From contig NZ_BDUB01000001.1 of NCBI RefSeq assembly GCF_002218065.1, forward strand, positions 631,567-695,566: a stretch of DNA of 64,000 bases. Direction: 5' to 3'. Every line of letters begins with the position of its first letter. Position 1 is the first letter of the stretch. The notes under the pieces were generated by a model, which saw only the letters and a list, made by a program, of their open reading frames with translations, ran no database searches and was not told where the DNA came from. The stretch comes from Nodularia sp. NIES-3585. GTDB taxonomy: Bacteria > Cyanobacteriota > Cyanobacteriia > Cyanobacteriales > Nostocaceae. Of this stretch, positions 16,260 through 24,799 are shown one piece after another. The position numbers were made by a program, and so were the translations under genes.

Positions 16260-17514
16260 TTTGCGAATACCAAGTTTGTAGTGCCAATTGTTGAACTTCA
16301 CGCCAGGGGATATTGTGGTTGCGAGCTAACTCTGCACAATCTTCATATTCTGGCTGGATGTTAGCAATAGATTTATCTTTGTTTTCTCCATGCCATGCTA
16401 CCTTAACGCGGACTTGGCCATATTTAAGTTCTACTGATTGAATTTCCCGTTGTAAAATAGCGCGCTGTTGGGTACTCCGCCGAATTCCTAAAGTTGTGGT
16501 TTCTCGGAATACAACTGCTTCACAAGTCTGTAAATTCTCTGGGTGACAGATGACAGTTAATAAAATTCCTGGACGGGACTTTTTCATGCCGATGGGCTGG
16601 GTGAAAACATCCACCGCACCAACGGCAAACAAGGCTTCAAAGATATAGCCGATGGCCTGGGGATTTAAGTCATCAATTTGGGTTTCAAGTACGGTGATGG
16701 TTTCTAAATTTGGACTGGTATCTTCAGAATTATTAGCGCGATCATCGCCCAGCCAAAGACGTAATATATTAGAAATAGGTAAATTGATAGTTCCGGCTCC
16801 CAGTCCTACTTGTTTAATGGCCATTGGTGGTGGTGAACCAAATTCTGTAGTTAGGGTAGTCGCGATCGCCGCCCCTGTTGGTGTCACGAGTTCCCGATCA
16901 ATGCCGTTACTAAAAACCGGACAACCCCGCATTTCCCACAACTTCAATACAGCTGGTACTGGTACAGCCATCTCACCGTGGGCAGCTCGCACTGTTCCCC
17001 CACCTGTGGGCAACGCTGAACAGTATAGTAAAGGTAATCCCTCATGATTACTTTCAATCCCTAACCAATCCAACCCCAAGCACGTACCCACAATATCCAC
17101 AATGGCATCGACAGCGCCCACTTCATGGAAATGAACCTTTTCTGGCGCAATGCCATGTACTGCCCCTTCTGCCACTGCTAGCTGTCGAAATACGGACAAA
17201 CTCCAAGCTTCTGCCCGTGATGGCAATTCGGCTTTGAGGATCATATTTTCTATTTCTGGCAGGTGGCGACCGTGATGATGATCATGTTCGTGGTCGTGGT
17301 GGTGATGGTTGTGAACTAAATCTACATGAACTTTCGTCGCCTCCTGACCATTGCGTTGCACAAGTTCGACTCTGAGTTTATATTCCTGGGCAATTCCCAA
17401 TTTATTCAGTTTTTCAGTTAAATATTCCACAGGAACACCCAAACTGACTAAAGCCCCTAGACACATATCACCAGAAATTCCCGTCGGACATTGAAGATAA
17501 GCAACTTTAATCAT
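16255..17514 (-). CDS. larC: nickel insertion protein LarC (nickel-pincer cofactor synthesis)
   Basis: 419 residues. It matches LarC (DUF111), the CTP-dependent cyclometallase that inserts nickel into the pincer nucleotide made by LarB and LarE. N-terminal features are YLQCPTGISGDMCLGALV and a His-rich nickel-binding segment of alternating His/Asp at about 69-84. Later come HFHEVGAVDAIVDIVG and LVTPTGAAIATTL, and the C-terminal half (EAVVFRETTTLGIRR) corresponds to LarC2. Unlike lactobacilli, where a programmed frameshift joins larC1 and larC2, this is one continuous frame. larB, larE and a lactate racemase are not nearby. Confidence 0.93.
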   Translation of the reverse strand: MIKVAYLQCPTGISGDMCLGALVSLGVPVEYLTEKLNKLGIAQEYKLRVELVQRNGQEATKVHVDLVHNHHHHDHEHDHHHGRHLPEIENMILKAELPSRAEAWSLSVFRQLAVAEGAVHGIAPEKVHFHEVGAVDAIVDIVGTCLGLDWLGIESNHEGLPLLYCSALPTGGGTVRAAHGEMAVPVPAVLKLWEMRGCPVFSNGIDRELVTPTGAAIATTLTTEFGSPPPMAIKQVGLGAGTINLPISNILRLWLGDDRANNSEDTSPNLETITVLETQIDDLNPQAIGYIFEALFAVGAVDVFTQPIGMKKSRPGILLTVICHPENLQTCEAVVFRETTTLGIRRSTQQRAILQREIQSVELKYGQVRVKVAWHGENKDKSIANIQPEYEDCAELARNHNIPWREVQQLALQTWYSQN

Positions 17515-17678
17515 ATAGATAACTTAATCAGCTTTATTTTGAGACTTGGCACAATTATTTTGATGTAAATCATTGCCTATTTGCGGCAAATGCTCATCTA
17601 TCCGTGAAAATATGTGTAACACAGAATTTTATCTTTTCCCTGGAATCACAGTTACCCACCTCTTATTTAGAACTTGCT

Positions 17679-18329
17679 ATGGCAAAAATTTTCGCAGTCC
17701 ATCCTGATAATCCCCAAACCCGCCGTATAGAGGAAATAAAGTCAGCGCTCTCCAGTGGCGCAGTTATGCTCTACCCTACAGACACAGTTTATGCTATTGG
17801 TTGTGATTTAAATGCCAAGTCGGCAGTAGAACGAGTGCGGCAAATTAAACAGCTAGCTAATGATAAACCACTGACATTTTTGTGTCCTTCCCTATCGAAT
17901 GTGGCAACTTATGCCTTTGTCAGTGATACAGCTTATCGGATTATGAAGCGCTTGATACCAGGGACTTACACGTTTTTACTGCCTGCTACGAAGTTAGTGC
18001 CGCGACTAGTACAAAGTCCCAAGCGAAAAACTACTGGGATTCGTGTACCAGACCATTCAGTATGCTTGGCATTGCTAGCCGCGTTGGAAAATCCGATTAT
18101 TTCAACTTCGGCACATCTACCGCCAGATGATGAACCATTAGAGCTAGATTTAGAACCTAGACTATCACGGGTGGAGCTGTTTGACCGTTGGGATAACTTA
18201 GTGGATGTAATTATAGACACTGGAGAGGAACCAACTTATGAGGTTTCTACGATTTTGGACTTGACGGGAGACGAACCAATGATCACAAGGCAGGGTTTAG
18301 GTTGGGAAGAAGCAGCAGGGTGGGTATAA
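17679..18329 (+). CDS. Sua5/YciO/YrdC family protein, YciO-like
   Basis: 216 residues from ATG 17679 (MAKIFAVHPDNPQTRR); an in-frame ATG at 17604 would add 25 residues not seen in relatives. The HPDNPQ start, VMLYPTDTVYAIGC, KRKTTGIRVPDHS and STSAHLP motifs resemble E. coli YciO more than TsaC/Sua5. The family binds L-threonine and ATP and makes threonylcarbamoyl-AMP for t6A in tRNA. YciO members are paralogues with debated function, so assignment as the t6A enzyme is not certain. Single gene, divergent from larC. Confidence 0.85.
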   Translation: MAKIFAVHPDNPQTRRIEEIKSALSSGAVMLYPTDTVYAIGCDLNAKSAVERVRQIKQLANDKPLTFLCPSLSNVATYAFVSDTAYRIMKRLIPGTYTFLLPATKLVPRLVQSPKRKTTGIRVPDHSVCLALLAALENPIISTSAHLPPDDEPLELDLEPRLSRVELFDRWDNLVDVIIDTGEEPTYEVSTILDLTGDEPMITRQGLGWEEAAGWV

Positions 18330-18695
18330 GAAACAAACGTCACAGGCAAATCCTTCAATTTCGCACAAATGTCATAACAAGGCTCCAGTTTTGAGATCGT
18401 CATATTTACAATATCTGGCAGTGGGTAGAACAGAATGACGATAAATGTCGATATAACAAGTCTTTTAACCACTTTTAAGGCGTGGCAGATATCTATGTGT
18501 CATACTCAATGTGGTTGCTTGTACAAAAAGCGACACACTACTTTCCCTGTAACTGTTTAAATTGCCTACAGTCTTATATATGAGCAGTGCTTGCGGTGGG
18601 TTTTGAGAATGCAAAATATTTCTCCAGCCTTGGCTGGCCTCATTTGCTGTATCTGCGTTGTAGTTACGGTGCAATACCACACTCAAAGAAAAGTC

Positions 18696-19916
18696 ATGAA
18701 AGCCAACCTTGCAAATCTACCTACTTCACAATCTGCTTTTTTCTGCAATGTTTCACCGTCAGAATTGCTAGCGGATAATCACAATGGCTTGAAACAACTG
18801 CTATATCAAGAAATGCGATCGCAAGTCAAGGCGACATCTGAGTGTGTAGAAGCTGTATCACAGCGTATAGCTACAGAAGTTAAAAGAATATGTGATAAAA
18901 GCTCCCGCATTCAACAATCTGGGGAAATCGAGTCATGGCAAGTTAATTTAGCGAAGCATCGCCTGCAAAAGTGCCTACATTATTACCAACTGGGTTCCAG
19001 ACGGGGAAGAGTGGAATTACATAGTACTTTAGGTGCTATGGTTTACCGCCATGTGACTATTTCTGGTTCGGAGTTGGGGTTTAATGCTCGTTACAGTCTG
19101 ATTGAAGATTTTCTGCAAGCGTTTTATATCGAAGCTATCAAAGCTTTTCGACGGGAAAACGAACTACCAGAAGATTATCAGCCCCGGACTCAGTTGCAAT
19201 TGGCAGAATACATTGCGTTTACAGAACAATACGCCAAACGCCGGATTAATTTACCTGGGGGCAATAATCAGCAATTAATTATTCTCCGCGCCCAAGGTTT
19301 TGCCCGTCGTCAGCCTCAGGAAACGACTGTAGATATTGAAATGGCGGTGGAATCTGCTAAGAGTGAAGAGGCGGAATCTTACCAGCGTAACTCGGCGGTG
19401 CAACAAATTCGGTCACAGATGGTTGCCCAAACTAATTTTGATCCTTCCGAGGAGTCGGAACGCGATCGCGTGATTGCCGAATTGGCTAAATACTTGGAAT
19501 CTCAAGGTCAATCTGACTGTGTGGACTACCTGACGCTGAAGTTACAAGACCTCTCCGCCCCAGAAATTGACCAAATTCTCGGTTTAACTAGCCGTCAGCG
19601 CGATTATTTACAACAGCGGTTTAAATACCATGTGGAAAAATTCGCCAAAAATCACCATTGGCAATTAGTTCATCAATGGTTAGGTGCGGGTTTAGAGCAA
19701 AAGTTGGGTTTAACTTCTGGGCAATGGGAAACTTTTGTCAGTGTACTATCTCCTGAGCAGCAAGAAATTTTGCAGTTGAAAGTTAGCCGACAGAGTGATC
19801 AGGCGATCGCTAAAACTATTAAATGCACACCCAAACAGCTACAAAAGCGCTGGACTCAAATGCTAGAACTAGCATGGGATATCCGTAATGGTCAAAATGA
19901 TGTTCAAGCCAGTTAA
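18696..19916 (+). CDS. HetZ-family protein (HetZ or HetZ-related)
   Basis: 406 residues from ATG 18696; a TTG at 18591 could extend the frame by 35 hydrophobic residues. Features recalling HetZ are an all-helical layout, RRGRVELHSTLGAMVYRHV, RYSLIEDFLQAFYIEAIKAF, and a C-terminal part with two HTH-like segments (GLTSRQRDYLQQRFKYH, ILQLKVSRQSDQAIAKTIKC). HetZ acts early in heterocyst differentiation. The usual patU genes do not follow here, so this may be a HetZ-related paralogue rather than HetZ itself. Weak AAAGAAAAG site upstream. Confidence 0.7.
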   Translation: MKANLANLPTSQSAFFCNVSPSELLADNHNGLKQLLYQEMRSQVKATSECVEAVSQRIATEVKRICDKSSRIQQSGEIESWQVNLAKHRLQKCLHYYQLGSRRGRVELHSTLGAMVYRHVTISGSELGFNARYSLIEDFLQAFYIEAIKAFRRENELPEDYQPRTQLQLAEYIAFTEQYAKRRINLPGGNNQQLIILRAQGFARRQPQETTVDIEMAVESAKSEEAESYQRNSAVQQIRSQMVAQTNFDPSEESERDRVIAELAKYLESQGQSDCVDYLTLKLQDLSAPEIDQILGLTSRQRDYLQQRFKYHVEKFAKNHHWQLVHQWLGAGLEQKLGLTSGQWETFVSVLSPEQQEILQLKVSRQSDQAIAKTIKCTPKQLQKRWTQMLELAWDIRNGQNDVQAS

Positions 19917-19929
19917 AACAGAATCTTCA

Positions 19930-19955
19930 CCAGAGGTGCGATTCATCGCGTCTGG
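19930..19955. repeat. AGACGCGATT palindromic dispersed repeat
   Basis: CCAGAGGTGCGATT / CATCGCGTCTGG hairpin 14 bp after the hetZ-family stop codon. It may also act as a transcript end, but no T-run follows. Confidence 0.6.
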
Positions 19956-20013
19956 ACAACGAAGGCAGGGAATAACCAAGAGTTTATCCTAACTGGTAGA
20001 AAGATCATATTTG

Positions 20014-20027
20014 AGTACAAAAGTACC
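20014..20027 (+). promoter_or_regulatory. candidate LexA box
   Basis: AGTACAAAAGTACC fits the cyanobacterial LexA consensus RGTACNNNDGTWCB at all positions. It lies about 130 bp before the PD-(D/E)XK gene. One chance match per window of this size is not unlikely, so the context carries the weight. Confidence 0.4.
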
Positions 20028-20158
20028 ATATTTTTCCTCAAATTAAGCGTCTCTAACCATTCAAATGGTTTTGGACAAATTCATCTGAAGTAACTGAGCA
20101 TTTATGACCACTTCCGTGGAATCATAGAAGAAACGGGAGTTTCGGCAAAAGGTTGAAA

Positions 20159-20635
20159 ATGGCTCTAACTCAAGGTGGACGGGCAAATCAGGCAGGTAGA
20201 ATTTTAGAAACTAATGTAGAAAGTATCTTAATTGGACATAGTTATTTCCAAGTAGGAAACCATGTAAGCAAAGACTTTTTATTAACTGCCAACTTATTAA
20301 AAAAACGCTATGCAAAACAAGTTAGTATCGGCAATGGAATTTATCAAACTAGCCTGAAAGTTGACTTTTATGTAGTCGGGTTACCTGTCATGCCATCTGG
20401 ATTAATTATTGAATGTAAATGGCAAGAAAGTGGTGGCTCAGTTGATGAAAAGTATCCTTATTTGAATTTGAATATTCAAAACTCTTACCCAGCACCAACT
20501 ATAGTAGTCATCGGCGGTGAAGGCATGAGAGAAGGTGCAATTCAATGGCTCAGAAAACAAGTTACAGCTAACAATAATTTATTAGCTGTACAAACTTTGG
20601 ATAGATTTATCGCCTGGTCAAATAAAAATCTTTAA
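20159..20635 (+). CDS. PD-(D/E)XK nuclease-like protein, putative restriction endonuclease
   Basis: 158 residues from ATG 20159 (MALTQGGRANQAG). The core nuclease pattern is visible: Asp in SLKVDFYVVG followed by an E-x-K in LIIECKWQES, then a Gln-rich helix and a beta strand APTIVVIGG. Size and motif fit small type II restriction enzymes. It converges on a Dam-type adenine methyltransferase gene, the two stops overlapping by 4 bases, which is a common restriction-modification layout. Cleavage specificity cannot be read from the sequence; a repair or stand-alone nuclease role is possible. Confidence 0.7.
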   Translation: MALTQGGRANQAGRILETNVESILIGHSYFQVGNHVSKDFLLTANLLKKRYAKQVSIGNGIYQTSLKVDFYVVGLPVMPSGLIIECKWQESGGSVDEKYPYLNLNIQNSYPAPTIVVIGGEGMREGAIQWLRKQVTANNNLLAVQTLDRFIAWSNKNL

Positions 20636-21465
20636 TATGATGTAATCAATAATTCGTTAATCATCCCCCGATTTTTAATATTACAATTAATTGAACGTGA
20701 TGCTGCTATGGGATAAATCTTAAAATTAATTTGACTGTACAGTTTTCTCACCAGTTCACAATCAGAATTACACACCATAACTTTCACTCCCCGACTGGCT
20801 AATTCGGCACAAGTATCTCTCAAGCGTTCTTGGTCTTTCTCAATAAAAGAATTTCCATTATAACCTGTGAAATAGCTAGTATTACTTATGGGATGATAAG
20901 GTGGATCTAAAAACACGAAATCATCACTGCTAGTCGCATACTTGAGGATATTTGTAAAATCAGCTTGTTTAATTTCTGCTGTAGCAAGGGCGGCTGAGGC
21001 GGCGCGCAGGATATTTTCCGGACAAATATTAGGATTTTTATATCTCCCTAACGGCACATTGAATTTACCTTGGGAATTAACTCGATAAAGTCCATTAAAA
21101 CAAGTTTTATTCAGATAAATTAAACGAGCCGCTTTTTCTAAATCGCTGCCTCCAGGAGAGGCTCTGACATCATAATAATAGTCTTTGTTATGCCACTTTT
21201 GGTGTTTTTGCAGCAGACCGATTAATTCCTCAACACGATCTCTAACACAGCGATAAGTTGTAATTAATTCGGCATTAATATCAGTTAATATTGCTGCTGG
21301 AGGATGGAGATAGAAAAAAATCGCTCCCCCACCTAAAAATGGCTCGTAGTAAGTTTTATATTGCTTGGGGAAATAGGGAATATATTGTGAAATTAACCGA
21401 CTTTTCCCCCCTGCCCACTTTAAAAAGGGACGCGGGCAAGTTTCTTTGGGGATTTGACTTACCAT
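20632..21465 (-). CDS. D12-class (Dam-type) adenine-N6 DNA methyltransferase
   Basis: 277 residues. SAM-binding motif FLKWAGGKSRL is near the N-terminus, followed by YYEPFLGGGAIFF, LNKTCFNGLYRVN and the catalytic DPPY in FVFLDPPYHP. The C-terminal VMVCNSDCELV and RSINCNIKNRG complete the alpha-class D12 order. Such enzymes methylate adenine in GATC or related sites. Cyanobacteria often carry a solitary GATC enzyme (DmtA), so this could be that orphan rather than a modification subunit. The convergent nuclease-like gene supports a restriction-modification pair. Confidence 0.88.
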   Translation of the reverse strand: MVSQIPKETCPRPFLKWAGGKSRLISQYIPYFPKQYKTYYEPFLGGGAIFFYLHPPAAILTDINAELITTYRCVRDRVEELIGLLQKHQKWHNKDYYYDVRASPGGSDLEKAARLIYLNKTCFNGLYRVNSQGKFNVPLGRYKNPNICPENILRAASAALATAEIKQADFTNILKYATSSDDFVFLDPPYHPISNTSYFTGYNGNSFIEKDQERLRDTCAELASRGVKVMVCNSDCELVRKLYSQINFKIYPIAASRSINCNIKNRGMINELLITSY

Positions 21466-21713
21466 TTATTTACAGTTGAACTAAAACTCAGCTACTCAAT
21501 ATAACAAATATAGCTACCAAAGCATATTAGACATTTCCCATAAATGATCTAGAGACTTGTCATGCCACGTCTGTATAAGGGTTCACCGCAGACGCAGATT
21601 TTAATTTGGTCAATGTCTATTTTAGATGAATTTAGTAATTTTTTGGCTGCATAGATTACAATCGTATAGACGAAAAGCAAATGTAATTGTATAACAAGGC
21701 AGTCTATATTCAA

Positions 21714-21920
21714 ATGTTTGACGGATTTTGGGATAACGTCTTTCGCTACCCCCGGTACTTCATTACTATCCTCTTAGGGGTGTTTCTGAACTCAATTGAG
21801 CCATTAATGCCACTGCTAAAACGCCCTGTCACTATGATCGCTCTCTTGGGTTTCTTTGTGGGTACTCTAGTTTTTGTGAGTCTCACCGTCCGGGCGATGC
21901 TGGGCTTTAGTGCAGTCTAG
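21714..21920 (+). CDS. Ycf33/DUF751 family small membrane protein
   Basis: 68 residues from ATG 21714 (MFDGFWDNVFRYPRYFITI). Two membrane helices are separated by a short Pro-rich loop. The length and the FWDNVFRYPRYF start match Ycf33/DUF751, conserved in cyanobacteria and algal plastids with unknown function. It is 122 bp upstream of rbfA on the same strand. An in-frame ATG at 21687 is less likely, as the family begins at MFDGFW. Confidence 0.85.
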   Translation: MFDGFWDNVFRYPRYFITILLGVFLNSIEPLMPLLKRPVTMIALLGFFVGTLVFVSLTVRAMLGFSAV

Positions 21921-22042
21921 GCTAAAAGTGTCCAGATGTTGATCTCTAGGCAGCAGCTATGGGCGTTGAATGGGCCAAACTGTGTTCTGCCCAATTTATA
22001 TATAATTTATGTCGTACAACCTCTGTGAGGAGGCAAAAATTT

Positions 22043-22453
22043 ATGGCTACTAATCGCCGCATTTCCCGCGTTGCTGAGTTGATTAAACGGGAAGTTAGCC
22101 AAATGCTACTCCACGGTATTAAAGACGATCGTGTGGGTACTGGAATGGTCAGTGTTACCTTTGTAGATGTTTCGGGTGATCTCCAACACGCCAAAGTCTA
22201 CGTCAGTATTTATGGTACAGAGTCAGCCAAATCAGAAACAATGGCAGGCTTAAAGTCAGCTACGGGTTATGTTCGTAGCGAACTTGGTTCACGAGTTAGG
22301 TTGCGTCGTACCCCAGAAGTGATTTTTATCGAAGATGATTCCATAGAAGAGGGTAATAAGGTGCTGTCACTCTTAAACAAACTCGAAGATGCGCGATCGC
22401 CTGACAGTTTGATAGCGGCCGAGAATACTACCGCTGAAGATGATGAATTGTAA
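22043..22453 (+). CDS. rbfA: ribosome-binding factor A
   Basis: 136 residues from ATG 22043, which has a strong GAGGAGG site 9-15 bases upstream; the frame stays open for 28 codons before it, but those residues are not RbfA-like. It binds the 30S subunit and helps 16S rRNA 5' maturation. Hallmarks are [37 protein letters not shown] and [18 protein letters not shown]. The C-terminal tail is acidic. It is followed by a terminator at 22511-22540. Confidence 0.95.
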   Translation: MATNRRISRVAELIKREVSQMLLHGIKDDRVGTGMVSVTFVDVSGDLQHAKVYVSIYGTESAKSETMAGLKSATGYVRSELGSRVRLRRTPEVIFIEDDSIEEGNKVLSLLNKLEDARSPDSLIAAENTTAEDDEL

Positions 22454-22510
22454 CTGATTAACAATGTCACTTTGGAACAATTAACCCCTAGGGAATTCGC
22501 TAAGGAGTTT

Positions 22511-22540
22511 ACAGACGGGAATATATCACGTCTGTTTTAA
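22511..22540 (+). terminator. rho-independent terminator of rbfA
   Basis: ACAGACG (22511-22517) pairs with CGTCTGT (22529-22535) around an 11-base loop, followed by TTTAATTT. Confidence 0.75.
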
Positions 22541-22614
22541 TTTGACTATAACGAAATGTAAAGAGTTGGTAGTCCCAGGTAGTTAGCAGAACATTTCTTT
22601 TGAGAGGAAACAGT

Positions 22615-22701
22615 ATGAAAGAAACACCTCCGCTACAAGCCGCTAATAACCACCACGTCCCCTTTGCAACCTGTTACGTAGCAAAGCGTTTTGACCTGTA
22701 A
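22615..22701 (+). CDS. candidate 28-residue small protein
   Basis: ATG at 22615 is preceded by TTTGAGAGGAAACAGT, a good ribosome site at normal spacing. The frame reads MKETPPLQAANNHHVPFA then TCYVAKRFDL and stop. No relative is recognised. It starts about 75 bases after the rbfA terminator. Support is only the ribosome site and position, so it may be spurious. Confidence 0.3.
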   Translation: MKETPPLQAANNHHVPFATCYVAKRFDL

Positions 22702-23026
22702 GTTAGGAGTCAACAACAAAATCAAAGATTTCATGCCTTGATAAATTTATGGCTTGCATAAATAATGATTACAGGAAAAATTTATCATGATCTCGTTGAT
22801 TATTTACGTAACCTTGAGTGACAAATGAGCAGTCTATTCATGTTGTGATCATCTCATCCTCAAATATGACTCAAATTGGCACTAGCTTGACATAAATACT
22901 GTTAACCTGATTATCAAGGCAAAAAAACATATTTCATGACAAGTGTTTACCGATACGATCCAGTTATCTAAGGTGCTGCAATTTACCAAAAAAATGTTTG
23001 CTTTTTTAAGCAATTATTCACAGATG

Positions 23027-23054
23027 TTAAACTATGAAGCTTTTCTGGTATAAT
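23027..23054 (+). promoter_or_regulatory. possible sigma70-type promoter in gene-poor region
   Basis: A perfect TATAAT at 23049-23054 with TTAAAC 16 bases upstream. The nearest downstream gene begins 445 bp away, so the product could be a small RNA or a long leader. Confidence 0.3.
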
Positions 23055-23498
23055 CACCCCTCATATTTGGCGATAGTTTATAGCGATTTTTCTGCTCAAA
23101 ATTAGCCATAACCAAATCCCAAAATATCCCAGGTAGGCTTCAATGTGATTATTGTGTATATGAGCCATCCACTATGTGATATACTACCGCCCGCTCTACC
23201 ATGTTCAAAATTAACAGCAGCAAGACCTTGAGATATATTGAAAATAAATCGAATCATCTTGCCAGCAAGTTAAGTTAATTACGCTAAGATCACAAATTCA
23301 AGTACATTTCTCGTTAGAGTCAGGATTTGTTGACATTCTTCACATTTCTTTAGATAATTTGAAGGTGTATAGCGTCAAAATAAAATCAGTTCCGTATAGC
23401 AAACTACAAAAACCTAGCCACAAGTGTAATCTTTGTCATGTTTGTTCCCAGTATTTAAGGGGAACACTATCTACTTGTAAACTTTGTGAGTAAAAACC

Positions 23499-23744
23499 AT
23501 GAGTGTGAATACGGTGCCTTCTATAAACTACTACTCTTACTACTCTTTGGATGTGATCCAAGATGAAGCTCGCCGACTGGTGGAAAGGGGAATGGTCAGC
23601 CGGCAACAGCCAATATATACCCTGTGCCAATACATTCCTGCGAGAGAGTGGGTTTGTGTTGAATGTGAGTTAGAAAAATGTGATTTTTTATTACGCGATC
23701 GCATTGGTGATTTGATTGGTCGTGAACAATGGGAAAACGACTAA
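23499..23744 (+). CDS. DUF4327 family protein
   Basis: 81 residues. YYSLDVIQDEARRLVERGMV followed by ECELEKCDFLLRDRIGDLIG is the pattern of the small cyanobacterial DUF4327 family, function unknown. It is soluble and mostly helical, with two Cys in CVECELEKC. It stands alone after a long AT-rich spacer. Confidence 0.85.
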   Translation: MSVNTVPSINYYSYYSLDVIQDEARRLVERGMVSRQQPIYTLCQYIPAREWVCVECELEKCDFLLRDRIGDLIGREQWEND

Positions 23745-23799
23745 TCAAGATGTGACTCAGATTTTGGATTGGGAGTTTATTTTGGATGTCTATATTTGA

Positions 23800-24290
23800 C
23801 AGTGAGCAATTGAGTGCTTAATTTGAGGGATAATCTGCTATATAAAAACTAGACAAATCTAGACATTTATTTCTTACTTCAATGGGAGCATGGGAGCAGT
23901 TATCCCTCTGTAAGCTTTCACGCTTTAGCCAAACGCGATAAATTAATCGATGCGTTTAAATCCCTAATTGAGTAATTTTTTGACAGATACCTTTTTCTTT
24001 AATCCAGGTATATTCAGGCTTGACGTGGTTGTTAAAGAATTTCTTGAGGAGGTATTTATCAGGCTTTAATCCATCGTTGTACAAATTTTGCCAAGTAGCT
24101 AAACCCCAGTTGTAAGTAAACCGAGCAATGCCTGCGTGTTTACTCATCATTGTTTTTTGAGATTCGTTCAACTTGAGTTTGGTTTTGATAGATAAAAGCA
24201 TTGAACGACCTTCAACACTGGATTTCTTGATCGTCTAATTCTGCCAGAACGTGAGGTCTTAAGAATCTCCGCACCTAAAGGCGCGGAGAG
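23800..24290 (-). mobile_element. non-autonomous IS200/IS605-type element
   Basis: It contains the deleted tnpB. Left end: hairpin TCTCCGC-10 nt-GCGGAGA (24266-24289), typical of this group. Right end: the region after the TnpB stop (about 23880-23917) has a GGGAGCAG/CCCTC fold; the exact right boundary is not visible. No tnpA is present. Confidence 0.55.
23918..24201 (-). pseudogene. tnpB with internal deletion (IS200/IS605 remnant)
   Basis: The first ~78 residues are TnpB-like (HAGIARFTYNWGLATWQ, TWIKEKGICQKITQ) and then run out of frame to a stop at 23956. Immediately downstream, in the other frame, DLNASINLSRLAKA and a stop (23918) correspond to the DRxxNAxxN C-terminal RuvC III motif of TnpB. 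About 300 central codons are missing, so the nuclease is dead while both gene ends remain. The likely left-end hairpin lies at 24266-24289. A full TnpB is about 400 residues. Confidence 0.8.
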
Positions 24291-24292
24291 TG

Positions 24293-24646
24293 TCAACCTA
24301 CTTGTTCTAGATACTGGTTAACGTCTTCAATAATTCGTGTTAGTTCAGCTTCTGTAGTTAAGCGAATATTGATATCGCGAACAGTCAGCAGGACTTTAGC
24401 AGCAAAAGGAGTAGGCCAAATATTAGGATTACAAAAAACTTCTAAAAATACATCACCAGTATAGCGATACTCCACCGGAGGCTGAGGAGTCACTTTCGCG
24501 CCCCCTGGAGTCGGTTTAGCAGCGACAGCTTTTAGGCGTTCCATTAATTGATCCGTTGCTGCCTTTAATTCCTGTGCCGCCTGGAGTGAAAAATTGAAAG
24601 AGACAGAACCTTCAACCAGATTCAGTGTCAGAGGAGTTGAAGACAT
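24293..24646 (-). CDS. conserved hypothetical protein
   Basis: 117 residues, soluble, with an N-terminal beta part (LTLNLVEGSVSFNFSLQ), a helix, a Pro/Ala/Lys linker (about 42-57) and a second alpha/beta part ending INIRLTTEAELTRIIEDVNQYL. I do not recognise the family. The stop is directly next to the IS left-end hairpin. Confidence 0.65.
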   Translation of the reverse strand: MSSTPLTLNLVEGSVSFNFSLQAAQELKAATDQLMERLKAVAAKPTPGGAKVTPQPPVEYRYTGDVFLEVFCNPNIWPTPFAAKVLLTVRDINIRLTTEAELTRIIEDVNQYLEQVG

Positions 24647-24799
24647 GAGTTATTTATAAAAACTGATTGATAATTACCTATGTTACCGGAATAGGTGATC
24701 TGATATCTAACTATAGGATTACTAAAGGAAAAAATTACAAAAAATATCCCCAACTTATTAAAAAATCGGGGATCTCAAACTCAAAGTTATTTCAAAAAT

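Larger units (their letters stand above)
22454..23498. other. 1-kb gene-poor region
   Basis: AT-rich spacer with a terminator (22511-22540), a possible 28-codon ORF (22615-22701), and a promoter-like TTAAAC-16-TATAAT at 23027-23054. The rest shows no ORF or repeat I can support. A non-coding RNA or a long 5' leader of the DUF4327 gene is possible. Confidence 0.5.
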
